This document shows positions 60,998 to 64,000 of a stretch of 64,000 bases of DNA, piece by piece. Numbering within the stretch: the stretch's first letter is position 1; each line of letters begins with the position of its first letter. The stretch comes from JAXGXJ01 sp040772905 (GTDB taxonomy: Bacteria; Actinomycetota; Thermoleophilia; RBG-16-64-13): assembly GCA_040772905.1 (NCBI GenBank), contig JAXGXJ010000011.1, positions 32,959 to 96,958 on the forward strand. The letters are read 5' to 3'. Position numbers and translations under genes: made by a program. A model generated the notes under the pieces. That model saw only the letters and a list, made by a program, of their open reading frames with translations, had not been told where the DNA came from and searched no databases.

Positions 60998-63834
60998 CCT
61001 TCGCCGTCGGCTCCCTGGTGCGGGCCCGAGGACGGGAATGGGTGGTCCTGCCCGAGTCCGAGGGTGACCTGCTGCTGCTCCGTCCCCTGCGGGGTACCGA
61101 GGACGAGGTCACGGGCATCCTGCAGACCCTGGAGAGGGTCGAGTCCGCCCAGTTCGCTTTGCCCGATTTCCGCGACCTGCGCCAGATAGGCGACTACCGG
61201 TCGGCGCGGCTGCTGCGCGATGCCGTGCGCCTGGGCTTCCGGTCCAGTGCCGGGCCGTTCCGCTCGGCCGCCGCCATCGCGGTCGAGCCGCGTCCCTACC
61301 AGTTGGTGCCGCTCCTCATGGCCCTCCGCCTCGACCCGGTGCGGATGCTCATCGCCGACGACGTGGGCATCGGCAAGACCATCGAGGCCGGACTCATCGC
61401 CAAGGAGCTCCTCGCCCGCGGCGAGGTGGAGCGCCTCGCCGTTCTCTGCCCGCCGGCGCTGGCCGAGCAGTGGCAGGGGGAGCTGAGCGACAAGTTCCAC
61501 ATCGACGCCGAGCTGGTGCTCTCCTCCACCGTCGGCCGGCTGGAGCGCCACTGCGGCCCCAACGAATCTCTGTTCGATCGCCATCCGTTCGTGGTGGTGT
61601 CCACCGACTTCATCAAGTCACCGCGGCACGTGGAGGAGTTCAAGCGGGCCTGTCCGGAGATGGTCATCGTGGACGAGGCCCACACCTGCGCCTCGGCCGC
61701 CGACGGCCGCAGCGCCCAGATCCAGCGCCACAGGCTGGTGGCGGCCCTGGCCGCCGACCGCACCCGCCATCTCATCCTGGTGACGGCCACGCCGCACAGC
61801 GGCAAGGAGGAGGCCTTCCGCTCCCTGCTCGGCTTCCTGGACGAGGGCTTCCTGCAGTTGCCCATGGAGCTGGGAGGAGAGCACAACAAGACTCACCGGC
61901 AGCGCCTGGCCCGGCACTTCGTGCAGCGCCGCCGGGGCGACATCAAGCAGTATCTCGACGAGAACACGCCTTTCCCCGAGCGCGAGGAGGCGGAGGACAC
62001 CTACAAGCTCACCCCTGAGTACAAGAAGCTCTTCGACCGCGTGCTGCGCTACGCCCGCGAGACGGTGGTGGAAGCGGGCACCGACCGGCGCCATCAGCGC
62101 GTCCGCTGGTGGTCGGCCCTGGCCCTGCTGCGCTCCCTGGCCTCCAGCCCGGCCGCCGCCGCGGCCACCATGCGCACCCGGGCGGCTGCCGCCGATACCG
62201 ATACCGTGGAAGAAGCCGACGAGATCGGCCGGCGCACGGTCCTGGATCTCACGGACGCCGATTCCGCCGAGGGCACCGACCTCATCCCCGGGAGCGACGC
62301 CGACGAAGAGACCGGGGACACCGGCAACCGCCGCCGTCTGCTCGAGATGGCCCGGGAGGCCGACGCGCTGCGCGGGCCCAAGGACGCCAAGCTCCAGAAG
62401 GCCGTGGGCCTGGTCAAGGAGCTTCTCGCCGACGGCTACCGCCCCATCGTCTTCTGCCGGTTCATCGACACGGCGGAATACGTGGCCGAGGCGCTCCGCA
62501 AGGCTCTTCCCGATACCGAGGTGGCCGCCGTCACCGGCACCCTGCCTCCGGATGAGCGCGAGGCCCGGGTGGCCGCGCTGGGCGAGCATCCTCGCCGGGT
62601 GTTGGTCTGCACGGACTGCCTGAGCGAGGGCATCAACCTGCAGGAACACTTCGACGCCGTGATGCACTACGACCTCTCCTGGAACCCCACGCGCCACGAA
62701 CAGCGCGAGGGCCGGGTGGACCGCTACGGCCAGGGGAGCCCCAAGGTCCGCGTCCTCACCTACTACGGCATCGACAACCAGATCGACGGCGTGGTGCTCA
62801 ACGTGCTTCTGCGCAAGCACAAGGCCATCCGTAGCTCGCTGGGCATCTCGGTGCCGGTTCCGGTGAACACCGAGGCCCTGGTGGAGGCGCTGCTCGAGGG
62901 GATCCTCCTGCGCGAGAAGGGCGGACGGAGTCCCGATCAGCTCATGTTCGAGCTGGACGACCTCCAGGATCTGGTGGAGCAGCGCGAAAACGTCCACCGT
63001 CAATGGGAGGCCGCGGCCGACCGGGAGAAGCGTTCGCGGACCATGTTTGCGCAGGAGACCATCAAGGTGGACGAGGTGGCCAAGGAGCTCGCCGAGATGC
63101 GCGCGGCGATCGGGAGCGGGCTCGACGTCGAGCGGTTCGTGCGCGACGCCCTCAAGGCCAACCGCGCCGTGGTCACCGGTGACGGAGCCGTGAAGGTGGA
63201 GCTGGCCGAGGCTCCCCAGGCGCTACGCGATGCCATGGGCCTCTTCGATGTGGACAAGTTCCGGGGACGCTTCGAGCTGCCCGTGGGCGAGGGGGAGGTG
63301 TACCTGTCGCGGACTCATCCCTACGTGGAGGGGCTGGCCGCCCACACCGCCGACGCCGCTCTGGACGGGCTGGAGGAGGCGCCGGCCAAGCGCATGGGAG
63401 TCATCCGCACGACCGCGGTGCCGAAGCGGACCACGCTGCTGCTTCTCCGGCTGCGGTTCCACATCACCGACGCGATGGGACGGGCGGGGGCGCTGCTGGC
63501 CGAAGAATGCCGGCTGGTCGCGTTCCGAGGGGCGCCGAGCGCGGCGGAGTGGCTGACCGACGGGGAAGTGGAGGCGCTCCTGGATGCAACGCCGAGCGCG
63601 TCCATCGCGCCCGACCAGCAGCGGGATGCGCTGGAACGGATCCTCGCTGAGTTTGACGCAGTCAGGCCTCATCTTGAGGACGTGGCCGAGGAGCGGGCCC
63701 GGAGTCTGGCGGAGTCGCACGACCGCGTGCGGCGCGCCGTGACCCGGAGCGGGGGCGTGGCGGCCACGGTGACGCCGGAGCTCCCGGTGGACGTCTTGGG
63801 TGTCTACGTCTATCTGCCGGGCGGGGGTGCCTGA
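60994..63834 (+). CDS. SNF2-family helicase, DrmD-like
   Basis: This 946-residue SNF2 ATPase has Walker A DDVGIGKTIEAG near residue 120, DEAH (VIVDEAHTC) near 226, TATPHSGK near 266, and a C-terminal helicase half with EGINLQEHFDAVMHYDLSWNP, then REGRVDRYGQ. Flanking helical regions and an N-terminal small domain are as in DrmD, the SNF2 protein of class 1 DISARM. ATG 60994 overlaps the preceding stop by 4 nt. In DISARM, DrmD and DrmA translocate and restrict phage DNA together; here the preceding giant protein probably supplies the other helicase. Confidence 0.88.
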   Translation: MTFAVGSLVRARGREWVVLPESEGDLLLLRPLRGTEDEVTGILQTLERVESAQFALPDFRDLRQIGDYRSARLLRDAVRLGFRSSAGPFRSAAAIAVEPRPYQLVPLLMALRLDPVRMLIADDVGIGKTIEAGLIAKELLARGEVERLAVLCPPALAEQWQGELSDKFHIDAELVLSSTVGRLERHCGPNESLFDRHPFVVVSTDFIKSPRHVEEFKRACPEMVIVDEAHTCASAADGRSAQIQRHRLVAALAADRTRHLILVTATPHSGKEEAFRSLLGFLDEGFLQLPMELGGEHNKTHRQRLARHFVQRRRGDIKQYLDENTPFPEREEAEDTYKLTPEYKKLFDRVLRYARETVVEAGTDRRHQRVRWWSALALLRSLASSPAAAAATMRTRAAAADTDTVEEADEIGRRTVLDLTDADSAEGTDLIPGSDADEETGDTGNRRRLLEMAREADALRGPKDAKLQKAVGLVKELLADGYRPIVFCRFIDTAEYVAEALRKALPDTEVAAVTGTLPPDEREARVAALGEHPRRVLVCTDCLSEGINLQEHFDAVMHYDLSWNPTRHEQREGRVDRYGQGSPKVRVLTYYGIDNQIDGVVLNVLLRKHKAIRSSLGISVPVPVNTEALVEALLEGILLREKGGRSPDQLMFELDDLQDLVEQRENVHRQWEAAADREKRSRTMFAQETIKVDEVAKELAEMRAAIGSGLDVERFVRDALKANRAVVTGDGAVKVELAEAPQALRDAMGLFDVDKFRGRFELPVGEGEVYLSRTHPYVEGLAAHTADAALDGLEEAPAKRMGVIRTTAVPKRTTLLLLRLRFHITDAMGRAGALLAEECRLVAFRGAPSAAEWLTDGEVEALLDATPSASIAPDQQRDALERILAEFDAVRPHLEDVAEERARSLAESHDRVRRAVTRSGGVAATVTPELPVDVLGVYVYLPGGGA

Positions 63835-63835
63835 C

Positions 63836-64000
63836 ATGCGCACCCGCCGTCACGACAGCTTCACCACCGTCCGCACCGAAGGGGCGATCCTGCCCCGCGA
63901 TCTCCTGGCCCGCATCGCGGCGGGCGACAAGGACCTCGGCGGGCTCACTCCCGACGACTACCATCTCTCCGGCGAAAAGCTGAACGAGGCCACCAACCGG
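63836..64000 (+). CDS. Probable DISARM-type adenine methyltransferase, 3' end outside window
   Basis: The first 55 codons are open to the right edge (ATG 63836, 1 nt after the DrmD-like stop). The start MRTRRHDSFTTVRTEGAILP and the segment LGGLTPDDYHL resemble the N-terminus of large adenine-specific methylases that follow drmD in DISARM loci, as I recall them. No SAM motif is inside the window, so the call depends on this short stretch and on gene order. Confidence 0.55.
   Translation, partial: MRTRRHDSFTTVRTEGAILPRDLLARIAAGDKDLGGLTPDDYHLSGEKLNEATNR

Noticed and set aside
1..64000. CRISPR array
   Set aside because: No regularly spaced direct repeats with unique spacers were seen anywhere in the window.

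Overview
This window looks like high-GC, Gram-positive-type chromosome, probably from a deep-branching Actinomycetota lineage (Coriobacteriia- or Thermoleophilia-like). That placement is inferred from GC-rich codon use, the gene order comEA-comEC-holA-rpsT / lepA-hemW-hrcA-dnaJ-prmA, and -10 boxes lying only 6 to 11 nt before start codons (leaderless-type promoters). A methylcobamide-type methyltransferase with a short-chain dehydrogenase hints at anaerobic methyl metabolism. No rRNA or tRNA gene was seen; the only structured RNA gene recognised is tmRNA.

Positions 1-25,350 are a conserved core. They hold an ABC-F ATPase (left end cut), a secreted M23 murein peptidase, YajQ, an alpha/beta hydrolase, DNA-uptake genes comEA and comEC, holA, rpsT, the lipid II flippase murJ, a GNAT acetyltransferase facing a histone-deacetylase-like gene and an atypical SDR. 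Then follows a translation, protein-quality and RNA-turnover run: lepA, a small membrane protein, hemW, hrcA, dnaJ, prmA, an RNase R-type exonuclease and smpB. After the methyltransferase/SDR pair come a 105-nt hairpin and a RelE-type toxin with a shortened antitoxin. The ssrA tmRNA at 25,353-25,717 is the partner of smpB.

Positions 25,718 to about 50,460 are an integrated element (or two in tandem) of lower GC. It starts exactly at the CCA end of ssrA with a large serine recombinase whose reading frame runs antisense into the tmRNA. Next come mobility genes (replication-relaxation protein, TraG/VirD4-type ATPase, small accessory proteins, an MT-A70 adenine methyltransferase) and cargo: a six-gene overlapping operon of type I restriction-modification (hsdM, hsdS, hsdR), a YgjP-like metalloprotease and two unrecognised proteins. 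A dead helix-turn-helix gene precedes a second cargo block: a CBASS system (HNH-SAVED effector Cap5 plus CD-NTase) with an upstream sigma-region-4-like gene and an intact relative of the dead HTH gene.

Positions 50,644-64,000 return to high GC and form another accessory or defence-like region. It contains an XRE regulator divergent from a VWA protein and an ADP-ribosylglycohydrolase, a small unknown, a nucleoside-deoxyribosyltransferase-like/ATP-cone fusion, and a DISARM/Druantia-related locus: a giant helicase-DUF1998-nuclease protein, a DrmD-like SNF2 helicase and the beginning of a probable adenine methyltransferase cut by the right edge. The window thus carries at least three defence modules next to one another. 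The best candidates for undescribed biology are the two extra genes of the type I operon (41,583-45,184), the deoxyribosyltransferase-like/ATP-cone fusion (54,250-55,548), and the sigma-like gene ahead of CBASS (48,774-49,853).
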